A DNA stretch of 64,000 bases from Streptomyces roseoverticillatus. Lineage in GTDB: Bacteria; Actinomycetota; Actinomycetes; Streptomycetales; Streptomycetaceae. Positions 8,892 to 19,427 of the stretch are shown here, piece after piece (within the stretch, counting starts at the first letter, position 1; each line of letters begins with the position of its first letter). Where the stretch lies: the NCBI RefSeq assembly GCF_000719265.1, contig NZ_JOFL01000010.1, positions 113,225 through 177,224 on the forward strand, read 5' to 3'. Made by a program: the position numbers and the translations under genes. Below the pieces are notes generated by a model, which saw only the letters and a list, made by a program, of their open reading frames with translations, had not been told where the DNA came from and ran no database searches.

Positions 8892-10019
8892 ATGGGCATA
8901 CGGACCACGGCAGCCGTGGCCGCCGTCACCGCGGTCGGTGCCGGCGCAGCCGCCCTCGCGGCCGGCCGGTACGCCTCCGACGCGGCCCTGCGCGCGGCCC
9001 CCGGCGGCCCGCCGCCGGACCAGCCGCGGCTCACCGTCCACTCCGTCGACGGCGACCGCATCACCCTCACCCGCGACCAGGCCTCGCTGCGCCCGGGCAC
9101 CTACGGGCTGACCGGGCGCGGCCTGCACGCCGTTGTGGGCCCCGTCGTCCAGGACGCGCCGCACGCCGCCGACGCCGTCGTCCGCCGCCTGGTGCGCGTC
9201 ACGCGCGGCGCGCCGGAGCCGGGCGACCGGGTGTGGCTCACCCCGCAGGTCCACGCCGGGAACCCCCGCGACACCCTCGGCCTCGACCACGCCGACGTCA
9301 CCGTCCCCGGCGAGCTCGGACCGCTCCCGGCCTGGTTCGTGCCCGCCGCCCGCGACACCTGGGTGATCGCCGTGCACGGCCTCGGCGCCACTCGCGAGCA
9401 CCCCATGGTCGTCATGCCGTTCCTGCACCGCCTGCGGCTGCCGGTCCTCGCCCTCGCCTACCGGGGCGACCCCGGGGCGCCCCGCCCACCGGACGGAATC
9501 AGCCGTTTCGGGCTCGCCGAATGGCACGATCTCGCCGCTGCCGTCCGCTATGCCCTGGCCCACGGCGCCCGCCGGGTCGTCCTGCACGGCTGGTCCACCG
9601 GCGCCACCATGGCCCTGCTGGCCGTCAGCGACCCCGGGCTGCGCCCGCACATCAGCGGCGTCGTCCTCGACTCGCCGGTGCTCGACTGGCCGGCCGCCCT
9701 GCACGCCCTGGCCGCCGGCCGCGGCGTGCCCGGCCCGCTCCTCCCGCTCGCCGTGCACGCCGCCCGCGGCCGGACCGGAATGGCCCCCGACGGGCTCGGC
9801 CGGCTCCGGGACCCGGCCCGGCTCACCGTCCCCGCCCTCCTCGCCCACGGCCCCGACGACACCGTCGCCCCGTGGCACACGTCACGCGAACTCGCGGCCG
9901 CCCGCCCCGATCTGATCGTCCTGCACACCGTCCGCCGGGCCCCGCACGCCGCGATGTGGAACGCCTCCCCGGAGCGTTACGAAGAGGCGCTGCGGAGGTT
10001 CCTCATCCCCTTCATGTGA
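8892..10019 (+). CDS. Alpha/beta hydrolase, membrane-anchored or secreted
   Basis: 375 residues. A hydrophobic N-terminal segment (~5-26) is followed by an alpha/beta hydrolase domain with oxyanion region HGLGAT, nucleophile elbow GWSTG, acid in HGPDDTV and a likely catalytic His in RAPHAAMW. GGAGGAC lies 7 nt before the ATG. It is 81 nt downstream of the aldolase gene on the same strand. Family members are esterase/lipase or peptidase-like; the substrate is unknown. Confidence 0.85.
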   Translation: MGIRTTAAVAAVTAVGAGAAALAAGRYASDAALRAAPGGPPPDQPRLTVHSVDGDRITLTRDQASLRPGTYGLTGRGLHAVVGPVVQDAPHAADAVVRRLVRVTRGAPEPGDRVWLTPQVHAGNPRDTLGLDHADVTVPGELGPLPAWFVPAARDTWVIAVHGLGATREHPMVVMPFLHRLRLPVLALAYRGDPGAPRPPDGISRFGLAEWHDLAAAVRYALAHGARRVVLHGWSTGATMALLAVSDPGLRPHISGVVLDSPVLDWPAALHALAAGRGVPGPLLPLAVHAARGRTGMAPDGLGRLRDPARLTVPALLAHGPDDTVAPWHTSRELAAARPDLIVLHTVRRAPHAAMWNASPERYEEALRRFLIPFM

Positions 10020-10130
10020 CGCTCCCACAGCCCCCAAGCTGCCCTGATCCAGCGGCAGGAAGTGAATGGCGGACAGCTGGACAATTGATTCCGATTGGGT
10101 TTTCGGAGCGGCAGCGGCAAGACTGCTCCT

Positions 10131-11552
10131 GTGACGTCCCGTACTCCGCGCGACTCCCGGCTCAGACTTGTCCCCCGACAGCCGATCGCCGCTGCCCGCC
10201 GGGCCGTGGCCAACCGAGGCTCTCGCCCGGCGCCCCGCCCGCCGGCCGGCACCCCCGCCCCGGCCGAACTGGCCCGGCAGGCCAGAGACTGCCTCACCGG
10301 CGCGGTCCGCGTGGCCCGCTGGGCGGCCGGCGAGCGCGGCCGCGGCGCCACCTTGCGCCCCGGTACGACCGGGCTTTCCGCGGAGACGGCCGGGCGGGCC
10401 GCCGCGGCCCTGGGCCTGACGCCCCACCAGGTGCGCGCCGACTGGGATCGCGCCCGCCTCGCCGGGCTTGTCGAACTGCACGGCGGCACGGCCCGTCCCG
10501 GCTGGCGCATGCAGGCCTGGGACCGTGACGACGGCGCCGTCCTGCGCGGCTGGGTCGCCCTCTTCGACGCCTGGTCCCTGGCGCACCCGGCGCCCGCGGG
10601 CACCGACGCGACGGTCGCCGCCGAGGTCGTCGAGGCCGCGCCCCAGCTGCTGTCCGTCATGCACCTGTCGGCCGGGCCCGTGCCCGTAGCGATGCTCCTC
10701 GACCTGCTGCAGCAGCGCGTCGCCGAGATCCGCGCCGAGCGCTGCGAGGTCCCCTACGGCGGCCCGCCCGTCCCCGCCGTCCGGCCCGTCTCGATAGACG
10801 ACGACCCGCTGGAGGAGCTCCTCGGCTGGGCGCTCGAAGGGCTCGCCTGCGTCGGCGCCCTGGTCATGCGCGGCGGCCCCGGGCCGCAGGCGGGGGCGGA
10901 GGCCGAGGCCGTGCTGACCCCGCTGGGCAACTGGGCGGTGTGGGTCAAGCTGGAGCAGATCTGCGTCGCCGCGCAGAGCCCCGCGGGCAACATCGAGCTG
11001 TCCGCCGAGGCCATGCTGCGCGGCTGCGCCGACCTCACCCCGGGCCCGGCCCGCGCCGAGTACCGCGCGTGGCTCGCCGCCCGTCCCGCCGGCAGCGCCC
11101 TGTGCGAGCTGCTGGACGCGGCCCGCGGGGACGACGCCCTCGTCCGGGGCCTGGCATTCGAGGCGCTGCGGGCGGTCGGCGCGGCCGCGGAGCCCGCCGT
11201 CCGGGCCGTGGTGGAGGAGCCGTGCCTGCGGCCGTACGCCCTGCTGTGGCTCGCCGAGCACGAGGGGCGGGACCCGGAGCAGGCGGCCGAGGTGCTCACC
11301 CGCGAGGAGGCCACCTGGCTGTGGGTGGACACGGCCGCCGCCGTCGCCGACCACGGCGAGAGCCGGCTGCTTGTGCGGCACCTCGACTCGGCGGTCCAGG
11401 GCACGGTGCCGGGGCTGCTGGAGGAGGTGCGGGCGGTGGGACATCCGCGCACGGTGCAGGTGCTGGTCGCCCTGGCGGCGGCCCACCCGGACCCGGCCTT
11501 GGCCAAGGCTGTCCGGAAAGCGGCCTTCCAGGTGCACACGGGCGGCGTCTGA
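10131..11552 (+). CDS. Conserved hypothetical protein, alpha-helical
   Basis: 473 residues from the GTG at 10131; an in-frame ATG at 10095 is also possible. The N-terminal ~30 residues are Arg-rich. Residues ~60-130 could form a winged-helix-like unit (the motif LTPHQVRADWDRARLAGLVELHGG was seen here, given in part: GLTPHQVRADWDRARLAGLV). The C-terminal ~200 residues are Ala/Leu/Glu-rich helices resembling HEAT-type repeats. Codon use is native. No function can be assigned. Confidence 0.75.
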   Translation: MTSRTPRDSRLRLVPRQPIAAARRAVANRGSRPAPRPPAGTPAPAELARQARDCLTGAVRVARWAAGERGRGATLRPGTTGLSAETAGRAAAALGLTPHQVRADWDRARLAGLVELHGGTARPGWRMQAWDRDDGAVLRGWVALFDAWSLAHPAPAGTDATVAAEVVEAAPQLLSVMHLSAGPVPVAMLLDLLQQRVAEIRAERCEVPYGGPPVPAVRPVSIDDDPLEELLGWALEGLACVGALVMRGGPGPQAGAEAEAVLTPLGNWAVWVKLEQICVAAQSPAGNIELSAEAMLRGCADLTPGPARAEYRAWLAARPAGSALCELLDAARGDDALVRGLAFEALRAVGAAAEPAVRAVVEEPCLRPYALLWLAEHEGRDPEQAAEVLTREEATWLWVDTAAAVADHGESRLLVRHLDSAVQGTVPGLLEEVRAVGHPRTVQVLVALAAAHPDPALAKAVRKAAFQVHTGGV

Positions 11553-11599
11553 GCGGCGCGCCCCGCCGCGCGAGGTGAGCCCGGCCCGCCCGGCCGGGC

Positions 11600-12001
11600 T
11601 CAGCCCGCCGGGACGTACGTCCCGAAGCTCCACACGTTTCCCTCCAGGTCCCGCGCCATGTAGTCCCGCGAGCCGTACTCCTGGTCCGTCGGCGGCATCA
11701 GGATCTCCACCCCGCCCTTCTGCGCTCGCCGGAAGTGCGTGTCGGTGTTCTCGACCACGACGTAGACGCCCACCGGCCCGCTCTCCCGCATGGCCTCGGC
11801 GAACACCCCCACCCGGCCCTTCGAACCGATCATCACCCTGCCGTTGCCGTAGGCGAGTTCGGCGTGCAGGACCGTGCCGTCCTCGCTCTCGTACAGGGCG
11901 GCCTGTGTGAAGCCGAACGCCTTGGTGAGCTGCTTGATCGCCGCCTTCGCGTCGCGGTAGAGCAGCGTGGGATAGATGCTCGGCGTGTGCGTGCCTGTCA
12001 T
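11600..12001 (-). CDS. VOC (glyoxalase/bleomycin-resistance fold) family protein
   Basis: 133 residues with the paired beta-alpha-beta-beta-beta layout of VOC proteins. It opens with YPTLLYRDAKAAIKQL and ends with the typical DLEGNVWSFGTY. It belongs to the PhnB-like subgroup often of unknown function. It is convergent with the preceding hypothetical gene, 47 nt apart. Confidence 0.85.
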   Translation of the reverse strand: MTGTHTPSIYPTLLYRDAKAAIKQLTKAFGFTQAALYESEDGTVLHAELAYGNGRVMIGSKGRVGVFAEAMRESGPVGVYVVVENTDTHFRRAQKGGVEILMPPTDQEYGSRDYMARDLEGNVWSFGTYVPAG

Positions 12002-12032
12002 CCGATGTCACTCCTTAACGGTTGCTCCCCGC

Positions 12033-12920
12033 TCAGCGGAACGTATTGCAGCGGGCCATGTCCCCGGTGCTGTACCCCGTGTTGAACCACTGCTGCCGCT
12101 GCGCGGCCGAGCCGTGCGTCCAGCTCTCCGGGGTCACCCGGCCCTGGAACTTCTCCTGGATGCGGTCATCGCCGACAGCCGCGGCCGCGGACAGGCCGTC
12201 GTCGATGTCCGCCTGCGTCAACCGGCTGATCAGCGGTCGCCCGGTGGACTTCTCGGGCGTCGTCGTGGCGTGCCGGGCCCAGACCCCGGCGTAGCAGTCG
12301 GCCTGCAGCTCGACCTTGACGGAGTTGCTCTCGGCGCCCGTGCGCCGGTCCTGGGCGCGGCCCAGCGTGCCCATCAGGTTCTGGATGTGGTGCCCGTACT
12401 CGTGCGCGACGACGTACGCCTCCGCGAACGGGCCGCCGGCGGCACCGAACTTGGTCCGCAGCTCGTTGAAGAACCCCAGGTCGAGGTAGACCTTGCGGTC
12501 GCCCGGGCAGTAGAACGGCCCGACGGCCGAGGACGCGGCCCCGCAGGCCGTACGGACCTGACCCGTGAAGAAGACGGTCGACGCCGGGGTGTACGTCCCG
12601 GAGCGGCGGCCGAACTCCTGGCTCCAGAACGACTGGGCGCTGTTGACCACGGCGACGATCCGGCAGTCCTCGCGGGTGTTGGCGTCGCGCCCCGTCCGGC
12701 AGTGCTGGTTGACCTGCGCGTCGCTGCTCGCCGTGCCGCCGGGCGCAGGCTCCGAGGTCAGCCCGAGCTCCTGCGGCCCGATGCCGAAGAACAGCCCCAG
12801 GACCAGGGCGATCAGGCCCACGATGCCGCCGCCGATCGTCACCCCGCCGCCCGGGATCCGGCCGCCGCGCTGGTCCTGGACCTGGGAGGTGTCCAGCCCC
12901 GCGTCGTCGTCGAACTGCAT
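12033..12920 (-). CDS. Neutral zinc metallopeptidase, YpfJ family
   Basis: 295 residues: a short acidic cytoplasmic N-terminus, one membrane segment (~26-48, [16 protein letters not shown]), then an extracellular domain with the zinc motif VAHEYGHH and a second conserved [12 protein letters not shown] segment. ATG 12920 was chosen because GGAAGGCGGTGG precedes it; the longer upstream frame is not coding-like. YpfJ proteins are putative zinc peptidases with unknown targets. It ends 32 nt upstream of the VOC gene on the same strand. Confidence 0.9.
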   Translation of the reverse strand: MQFDDDAGLDTSQVQDQRGGRIPGGGVTIGGGIVGLIALVLGLFFGIGPQELGLTSEPAPGGTASSDAQVNQHCRTGRDANTREDCRIVAVVNSAQSFWSQEFGRRSGTYTPASTVFFTGQVRTACGAASSAVGPFYCPGDRKVYLDLGFFNELRTKFGAAGGPFAEAYVVAHEYGHHIQNLMGTLGRAQDRRTGAESNSVKVELQADCYAGVWARHATTTPEKSTGRPLISRLTQADIDDGLSAAAAVGDDRIQEKFQGRVTPESWTHGSAAQRQQWFNTGYSTGDMARCNTFR

Positions 12921-13062
12921 GCGCCCACCGCCTTCCCACCCCCTGAGTATCGGTGAATCGCGCCATATGTCGCTATTGCTCGGGTGTCCGGTCCGGCGTG
13001 TCGGCGGGGCCGGCCGGCGGCGCCCGGATATCCAGGACAAACGGTACGGAAGGAGTGCCCTC

Positions 13063-13722
13063 ATGGCGACGGCGGACACGGTGCACGACGCTCACCGCAC
13101 CCCCTTCCGGGCCGCCCTCGCGCTCCTCCTCGCCACCCTGCTCCCGGCCCTGCCGCCGGCCGCCGCGGCCCGCCACGAACGGCACGCCCCCTTCGGAGAC
13201 CGCCTTACCCTGCACGCCGCCCGCCCCGCCGGTGCCGCCCGCCCGCCCCGGCTGCGCCTCGCGCGGGGCGGCCTTGAGGCGTACGACCCGGACACGGGCG
13301 CCCGCCGCTGGACGTACGCCCGCGAAGGCCACCGCCCGCTCCAGGCCGCCCGCCCCGCCCGCGGCGAGGCCGTCGCCCTCTGGGACGACGGCCTCGTCAC
13401 CGGCACCACCCTCCACGGCCGCGCCCTCTCCGTCTGGCACCGCGGCGTCCCCGGCGCCCGGGGCCGGCCCGCGCCCGGCGCCCTCCACCTGCTCGGCACG
13501 CCGCCGGGCGCGGTGGCCGTCGTCACCCCGCGGCTCGTCACCGCGTACGGGCCCGGCGACGGCGACCTCCGCTGGCACCGCGAGGCGGGCCCCGGCTGCG
13601 CCTTCGACCCCACCCGCACGGCCCACCAAGCGGGCCTCCTCCTGATCGCCCGCCACTGCGCCCCGGGAACGCCCTGGACGTCCCGCATCGCGGCGGTCTC
13701 CGCGACGGGCCCGTTCGCTTAG
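13063..13722 (+). CDS. Secreted protein with PQQ/beta-propeller-like repeats
   Basis: 219 residues. An N-terminal signal peptide (~18-38) is followed by a region with repeats resembling PQQ-type propeller blades: [15 protein letters not shown] and later [16 protein letters not shown]. That is too few blades for a full propeller, so it may be a shortened family member. GGAAGGAG lies ahead of the ATG at 13063. It is divergent from the zinc peptidase gene. Confidence 0.75.
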   Translation: MATADTVHDAHRTPFRAALALLLATLLPALPPAAAARHERHAPFGDRLTLHAARPAGAARPPRLRLARGGLEAYDPDTGARRWTYAREGHRPLQAARPARGEAVALWDDGLVTGTTLHGRALSVWHRGVPGARGRPAPGALHLLGTPPGAVAVVTPRLVTAYGPGDGDLRWHREAGPGCAFDPTRTAHQAGLLLIARHCAPGTPWTSRIAAVSATGPFA

Positions 13723-13805
13723 CGGCGGGGCGACGGGGGGCCTTCGCCCGGGGTACCGGCGGATCCGCTGCCGCCGGCGCGGTGCTGTCGCCGCGGCAGA
13801 CTCTT

Positions 13806-14077
13806 CCGCCACAACGGCGAGACGCCCGACGACGGCTACCGGCGATGCCGGGCCGGGCCCGGCCACCGGGAGGCCGGGGAGCCCGCTCGCGGGCTCGGCC
13901 GCGACCCGGGTCCGGGGCCGGAGTGCACCGGCCGCGCCGGCAAGGTCTCCGCCGCAACGGCGAGACGCCCCGCGGCGGCTACCGGCGGTGCCGCGCCGGG
14001 CCAGGCCGCTGCGCCCCGGCCAGGCTCGGTACGGCACCGCCGGAATCCACCGTCGCGGCTGATCACCGCTGCGGCGG
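13806..14077. repeat. Three copies of the dispersed 45-nt repeat (family copies b1-b3)
   Basis: b1 13806-13850 and b2 13949-13993 are direct copies (CCGCCACAACGGCGA and CCGCCGCAACGGCGA at their left ends, GGCGATGCCG and GGCGGTGCCG at their right ends). b3 14032-14077 is inverted (CGGCACCGCCGG to CCGCTGCGGCGG), so b2 and b3 form a large palindrome with a 38 nt loop. No transposase or coding potential is present. The block fills most of the 643 nt gap between 13723 and 14365. Confidence 0.75.
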
Positions 14078-14223
14078 AGGCATGCGTGCGGGGCACCCCC
14101 TGATCAATCTGCCGGTGCCGCCGGGCGCGGCGGAGCGGGGACGCGCAGCGCCCCCGCAACGGCTCTGTGCCCCGGCGGAGCCAGGACGCCGCCCGGCCCC
14201 GGAAGCCGGTTGCGCTTCACCGT

Positions 14224-14229
14224 TAGACT
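14224..14229 (+). promoter_or_regulatory. Putative -10 of the ABC-F gene leader
   Basis: TAGACT at 14224-14229, placed so that transcription would start at or within 7 nt of the ATGs at 14231/14237. No convincing -35 hexamer is visible. Confidence 0.45.
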
Positions 14230-14230
14230 G

Positions 14231-14260
14231 ATGGGTATGGCATTCCTCCTCGTGCATTAG
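14231..14260 (+). CDS. Putative leaderless leader peptide MGMAFLLVH upstream of ABC-F
   Basis: Nine codons followed by TAG; translation from the second ATG (14237) would give MAFLLVH. No Shine-Dalgarno sequence precedes it, but TAGACT sits immediately upstream, which fits a leaderless start. Between its stop and the ABC-F start (14366) is a ~105 nt GC-rich stretch able to form hairpins (around 14292-14325). This layout is that of a ribosome-mediated attenuator. Inferred; expression is unproven. Confidence 0.45.
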   Translation: MGMAFLLVH

Positions 14261-14365
14261 ACGGCGTCGGCCGCCGCCCGCCCGCGCCCGCAGAGGCGCG
14301 CCCCCGCGCGCGGCCGAGTTCACTCCCGTCCCCACCGCCGTCCACCACGCCCTGGAGTAATCCCC

Positions 14366-15964
<1,599 letters not shown>

Positions 15965-16442
15965 TCCGGGGCCGTGACGGCCGTCGTCCTTCCGCGGCTC
16001 CCGCGGCCTCCCGCGGCCTCCCGCGGCCTTCCCCGCGGCCGCCCACCCGAGCCCTGGCCCGTGCCCGGGCGCTCCGTAGCGCTCCGTGACGGCGTGATCG
16101 GTGCCGTCCCGATCATTCGGCCGACGGGTGATCCATCATCTGAGTGAGTGCGGCTCGTACCCCGCTGTCACCCGCTGCCCCGGCGCACGACCCGTGCCAT
16201 GCGCCGGGGCGTTCGCACCTCCGGTCGGGAGTGCCCCGTCTGACCTGCCCCTTCGCTACGCCACCCGTACGGCCGTACGAGCGCGACCGTTCGGAATTAC
16301 CTGCTCCGAGGCCTGTGAACGCCGGAAATCGGGGCCGCCGGGGGCCGCGGACTTCTCATGGACCTTGTCGAATGGGTGGCCAGGAGGCCGTATAGGGGTG
16401 ATCATGAGAGTCAAGAGGCGCATCTCCCATGAGGAGGCACGG
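15965..16442. other. Intergenic region upstream of gbn
   Basis: 478 nt without a credible gene. It starts with a 10 nt tandem repeat (CTCCCGCGGC, about three and a half copies, 15998-16030). Next comes a cluster of GATC tetramers (16096, 16111, 16130). A -10-like TATAGG at 16391 lies just before a further GATC at 16400. The open frame reaching back from gbn to 16101 has no start with a ribosome site and is treated as non-coding. Confidence 0.6.
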
Positions 16443-16664
16443 GTGGCCGAGACTCTGAAGAAGGGCAGCCGGGTGACCGGCGCCGCGCGCGAGAAGCTCG
16501 CGGCAGACCTGAAGAAGAAGTACGACTCCGGTGCGAGCATCAGGGCGCTGGCCGAAGAGACCGGCCGCTCCTACGGCTTCGTTCATCGGATGCTCAGTGA
16601 ATCCGGCGTGATCCTCCGGGGTCGCGGCGGAGCGACGCGCGGCAAGAAGGCCGCCTCGGCCTGA
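16443..16664 (+). CDS. gbn: GATC-binding nucleoid-associated protein Gbn
   Basis: 73 residues with a basic N-terminus, a helix-turn-helix of the Lsr2 C-terminal kind (SIRALAEETGRSYGFVHRML) and a Gly/Arg/Lys tail. The GTG start at 16443 is preceded by GAGGAGG and gives exactly the 73 residues I remember for the Streptomyces protein SCO1839. That protein is described as a small nucleoid protein binding GATC-centred sites and influencing development. An alternative upstream ATG (16404) is less likely. GATC tetramers crowd its own upstream region. Confidence 0.85.
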   Translation: MAETLKKGSRVTGAAREKLAADLKKKYDSGASIRALAEETGRSYGFVHRMLSESGVILRGRGGATRGKKAASA

Positions 16665-16782
16665 CGCCCCGCGCACCCAGGGCACCGACAGTGTGGGCAG
16701 TGCCACCCGGTCGGTCGAGCAGTCGGCCGGGTGGTTACTGTGCAGTCACCTACTGTGCAGTAGCCCGATCGGAGGCCCTTCG

Positions 16783-17592
16783 ATGACCGCCCCCAACGAC
16801 AAGACTCTGCTCGACACCCTGCTCGACCGTGACGGCGTCCGGCTCACCGTGGACGACGCGGTGGCCACCGTCACCCTCACCAACCCCGCCAAGCGCAACG
16901 CCCAGTCGCCCGCGCTCTGGCGGGCCCTGACCGAAGCCGGACGGCTGCTCCCGGGCAGCGTCCGGATCGTCGTGCTGCGCGGCGAGGGCCAGTCCTTCTC
17001 CGCCGGACTCGACCGGCAGGCCTTCACCCCCGAGGGCTTCGAGGGCGAGCCCTCCTTCATCGACCTGGCCCGCGGGAGCGACGAGGCGCTCGACGCCGAG
17101 ATCTCCGCGTACCAGTCCGCGTTCACCTGGTGGCGGCGCAACGACATCGTCTCCATCGCCGCGGTCCAGGGCCATGCGATAGGCGCCGGCTTCCAGCTTG
17201 CGCTCGCCTGTGACCTGCGGGTCTGCGCGGAGGACGTGCAGTTCGCCATGCGCGAGACCAGCCTGGGCCTGGTGCCGGACCTCGGCGGCACGCAGCCGCT
17301 GGTCTCCCTCGTCGGCTACGCCCGCGCGCTGGAGATCTGCGCCACCGGCCGCTTCGTGCGCGCCGCGGAGGCCGAGCGCGCCGGGCTCGCCAACCTCGTG
17401 GTGCCGGCCGGCGAGCTCGACGGCGCCGTCCACGACCTCGCCGCGGCGCTCCTCGCCGCCCCGCGGGACGCCGTCGTCGAGACCAAGGCGCTGCTGCGGG
17501 GCGCGGCCGGGCGCACGTACGACGAGCAGCGGGCCGCGGAGCGGGCCGCGCAGGGGCGGCGGCTGCGGGACCTGGCGGGCGTGGGGGAGTAG
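16783..17592 (+). CDS. Enoyl-CoA hydratase/isomerase family protein
   Basis: 269 residues of the crotonase fold. The oxyanion-hole segments are FSAGLDRQAF and VQGHAIGAGFQLALACDLR. The segment ETSLGLVPDLGG holds the position where a catalytic Glu is usual; here Asp is found, so hydratase activity is uncertain and it may be an isomerase- or hydrolase-like member. GGAGG precedes ATG 16783. It stands alone after gbn. Confidence 0.88.
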   Translation: MTAPNDKTLLDTLLDRDGVRLTVDDAVATVTLTNPAKRNAQSPALWRALTEAGRLLPGSVRIVVLRGEGQSFSAGLDRQAFTPEGFEGEPSFIDLARGSDEALDAEISAYQSAFTWWRRNDIVSIAAVQGHAIGAGFQLALACDLRVCAEDVQFAMRETSLGLVPDLGGTQPLVSLVGYARALEICATGRFVRAAEAERAGLANLVVPAGELDGAVHDLAAALLAAPRDAVVETKALLRGAAGRTYDEQRAAERAAQGRRLRDLAGVGE

Positions 17593-17624
17593 CGGAGGGC
17601 CGGCGTCAGGGGGTCGCGTTCGGT

Positions 17625-18389
17625 TCAGCCCCGGACGCGGACCCCGTAGCGGGTGCGCAGCACGCGCAGCTCCCAGTACGACACGGCCGTGACGGACAGC
17701 GGGCCGCCGAGGAAGGCGGCGATCTGCACGCCCAGCGGCCCGTTCGGCAGGCCGTCACCGAGCTGGGCGACGTTCAGCACCCACACGAGGACGGCCGTGA
17801 GGACGGCCGGCAGGGCGGCGTGGACGTCGGCCGTGTTGAAGGCGTAGCGGGCGGCGGCGCCCGAGGCGAAGAAGAGGAAGGATCCTGCCCAGATCAGCAG
17901 GGGGATGCCTGCGATCAGGACGGCCAGGAAGATCACGGCCTGGAGCACGAGGATCCCCTCCAGCGCCTTGCTCAGCGCGAGGAGGAGCAGCACCGCACCG
18001 ACCGCGCCGATCGGTATGCCCAGGTACCAGCCGATGGCCTTGAGCGGGTAGCGCAGCCGTGAGCGCAGCATGGGGCGGTGCTGTGACGGTGCGTACCAGA
18101 TGAATCCGGCGATCACGAGCGGGCCGACGAGGATCAGCACGAGGGGCGCCAGGAACAGCTTGGTGAAGCCGTCCTCGAACACGGCGCTCCAGCCGCCGTC
18201 CACGCCGTAGACGGATATCAGCAGGAACGTGGTGAGCGCGCCGGCGACGGCCCGCGCCTTCTGGACGCGGCCTATGACGGGGTCGATGACCCGGCCGGGG
18301 CTGGGGGCGGCGAAGATGCCGTTGGCGTGGCGGCGGGCGTGGCGTGCGAGGCTCAGCCCGTTGCCGGTCAGCAGATGTCTCAGCGCCAT
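17625..18389 (-). CDS. Multi-pass membrane protein of unknown function
   Basis: 254 residues. A basic N-terminus is followed by about six hydrophobic segments (for example ALTTFLLISVYGV, FLAPLVLILVGPLVIAG, GAVGAVLLLLAL, AVIFLAVLIAGIPLLIW). No domain is recognised. ATG 18389 was chosen with AGGGGG upstream. A 22 bp perfect palindrome and a TAGAAT hexamer lie 141-169 nt upstream and may control it. Confidence 0.75.
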   Translation of the reverse strand: MALRHLLTGNGLSLARHARRHANGIFAAPSPGRVIDPVIGRVQKARAVAGALTTFLLISVYGVDGGWSAVFEDGFTKLFLAPLVLILVGPLVIAGFIWYAPSQHRPMLRSRLRYPLKAIGWYLGIPIGAVGAVLLLLALSKALEGILVLQAVIFLAVLIAGIPLLIWAGSFLFFASGAAARYAFNTADVHAALPAVLTAVLVWVLNVAQLGDGLPNGPLGVQIAAFLGGPLSVTAVSYWELRVLRTRYGVRVRG

Positions 18390-18529
18390 GCGGATTTCCC
18401 CCTGTGGTGCGGTGTCGCTTCGTCGAGTCGTCAAGATTTCCGCGGAAGCTCGTCCAGGGCTTACGCGACGCCGATCACGCGGATGCGCACGCCATGCCGT
18501 GCCGCTCTCCGGGGGATGCCGCCGCCCCG

Positions 18530-18558
18530 CCGCCTTGATCGATCAAGGCGGGATTCTA
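18530..18558 (-). promoter_or_regulatory. 22-bp perfect palindrome next to a TAGAAT -10 box
   Basis: CCGCCTTGATC/GATCAAGGCGG reads as a perfect palindrome with no spacer (18530-18551). A minus-strand TAGAAT (18553-18558) directly abuts it, so transcription toward the membrane protein gene would start inside the palindrome. It sits in the 385 nt gap between divergent genes; apart from this, nothing gene-like is seen there. A repressor operator is the natural reading. Two GATC-type tetramers overlap at its centre. Confidence 0.55.
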
Positions 18559-18774
18559 TCGCTGTGAGCATGACAGCCGGGGCCGGTGGCGGCCCCTGTG
18601 GCCTGCCTCGATGCCGTCGCACGCCGGGCGCGTAGCCGGACCGGCGGCTCACTCCGGCCGTGGCCCGCTCCGGTCGTTTCCCCCGGATCCCCCGAGCGGT
18701 CCGGGGAATGCGCACCTAAGGTGGCAAAGGGAGCCCACAGCCCATGGCCCGTAGCCGAGAGAGGCGAATGGACG

Positions 18775-19203
18775 ATGAGCGAGACCGTGCACAGCAGCGA
18801 GAGCGTTCCGACCGCCCCGGCCGACCGCGGCCGCACCACGATCGCCGACGGGGTGGTGGAGAAGATAGCCGGGCTCGCGGCCCGCGACGTCGTCGGCGTC
18901 CACGCGATGGGCAGTGGCCTCTCGCGGACGTTCGGGGCCGTCCGGGACCGGGTGCCGGGCGGCAGCAGGTCGGTCGCGCGCGGCGTGAAGGCCGAGGTCG
19001 GCGAGGTCCAGACGGCCCTCGATCTGGAGATCGTCGTGGACTACGGGGTGGCGATCGCCGACGTCGCCCGGTCCGTGCGGGAGAACGTCATCGGGGCGGT
19101 GGAGCGGATGACCGGGCTGGAGGTCGTCGAGGTCAACATCGCCGTCACCGACGTGAAGCTGCCCGACGAGGAAGAGGACGAGCCGGAGCCGAGGCTTCAG
19201 TAG
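18775..19203 (+). CDS. Asp23/Gls24 family envelope stress protein
   Basis: 142 residues, first gene of a five-gene operon. Asp23-domain features are RTTIADGVVEKIAGLAARDV near the N-terminus, then VDLEIVVDYG-like segment (ALDLEIVVDYGVAIADVA) and VRENVIGAVERMTGLEV. An acidic tail DEEEDEPEP ends it. Such proteins are membrane-associated scaffold or stress proteins in Gram-positives; the function in Streptomyces is unknown. ATG 18775 is supported by reading-frame bias more than by its ribosome site. Confidence 0.85.
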   Translation: MSETVHSSESVPTAPADRGRTTIADGVVEKIAGLAARDVVGVHAMGSGLSRTFGAVRDRVPGGSRSVARGVKAEVGEVQTALDLEIVVDYGVAIADVARSVRENVIGAVERMTGLEVVEVNIAVTDVKLPDEEEDEPEPRLQ

Positions 19204-19235
19204 GTCCGGTCCCGTCTTCAGTGGAGGAGCTCGCG

Positions 19236-19427
19236 ATGAGCATGGCCGTGGTCGGCCTGATCGCCGGTATGGCGCTCGGGTTCGCCGGGTACTTCGGCGG
19301 GTTCGGGGCGTTTCTGCTCGTAGCCGCCCTCGGGGCGCTCGGGTTCGTGGTGGGCCGCTTTCTCGACGGGGACCTGGATCCGGGGGAGTTCTTCCGGACG
19401 CGGGACCGGGACGGGCGGCGGCGGTGA
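19236..19427 (+). CDS. Small membrane protein (DUF2273-like) of the Asp23 operon
   Basis: 63 residues: hydrophobic ~3-42 (two short helices rich in Gly), then GRFLDGDLDPGEFF and a charged C-terminus. GGAGGAG precedes ATG 19236. Its stop overlaps the next start as GTGA. Small two-helix proteins of this type commonly accompany Asp23/Gls24 proteins, perhaps as membrane partners. Confidence 0.75.
   Translation: MSMAVVGLIAGMALGFAGYFGGFGAFLLVAALGALGFVVGRFLDGDLDPGEFFRTRDRDGRRR

Noticed and set aside
13806..14077. CRISPR-like array
   Set aside because: Units are unevenly spaced, partly inverted and few; no cas genes are near.
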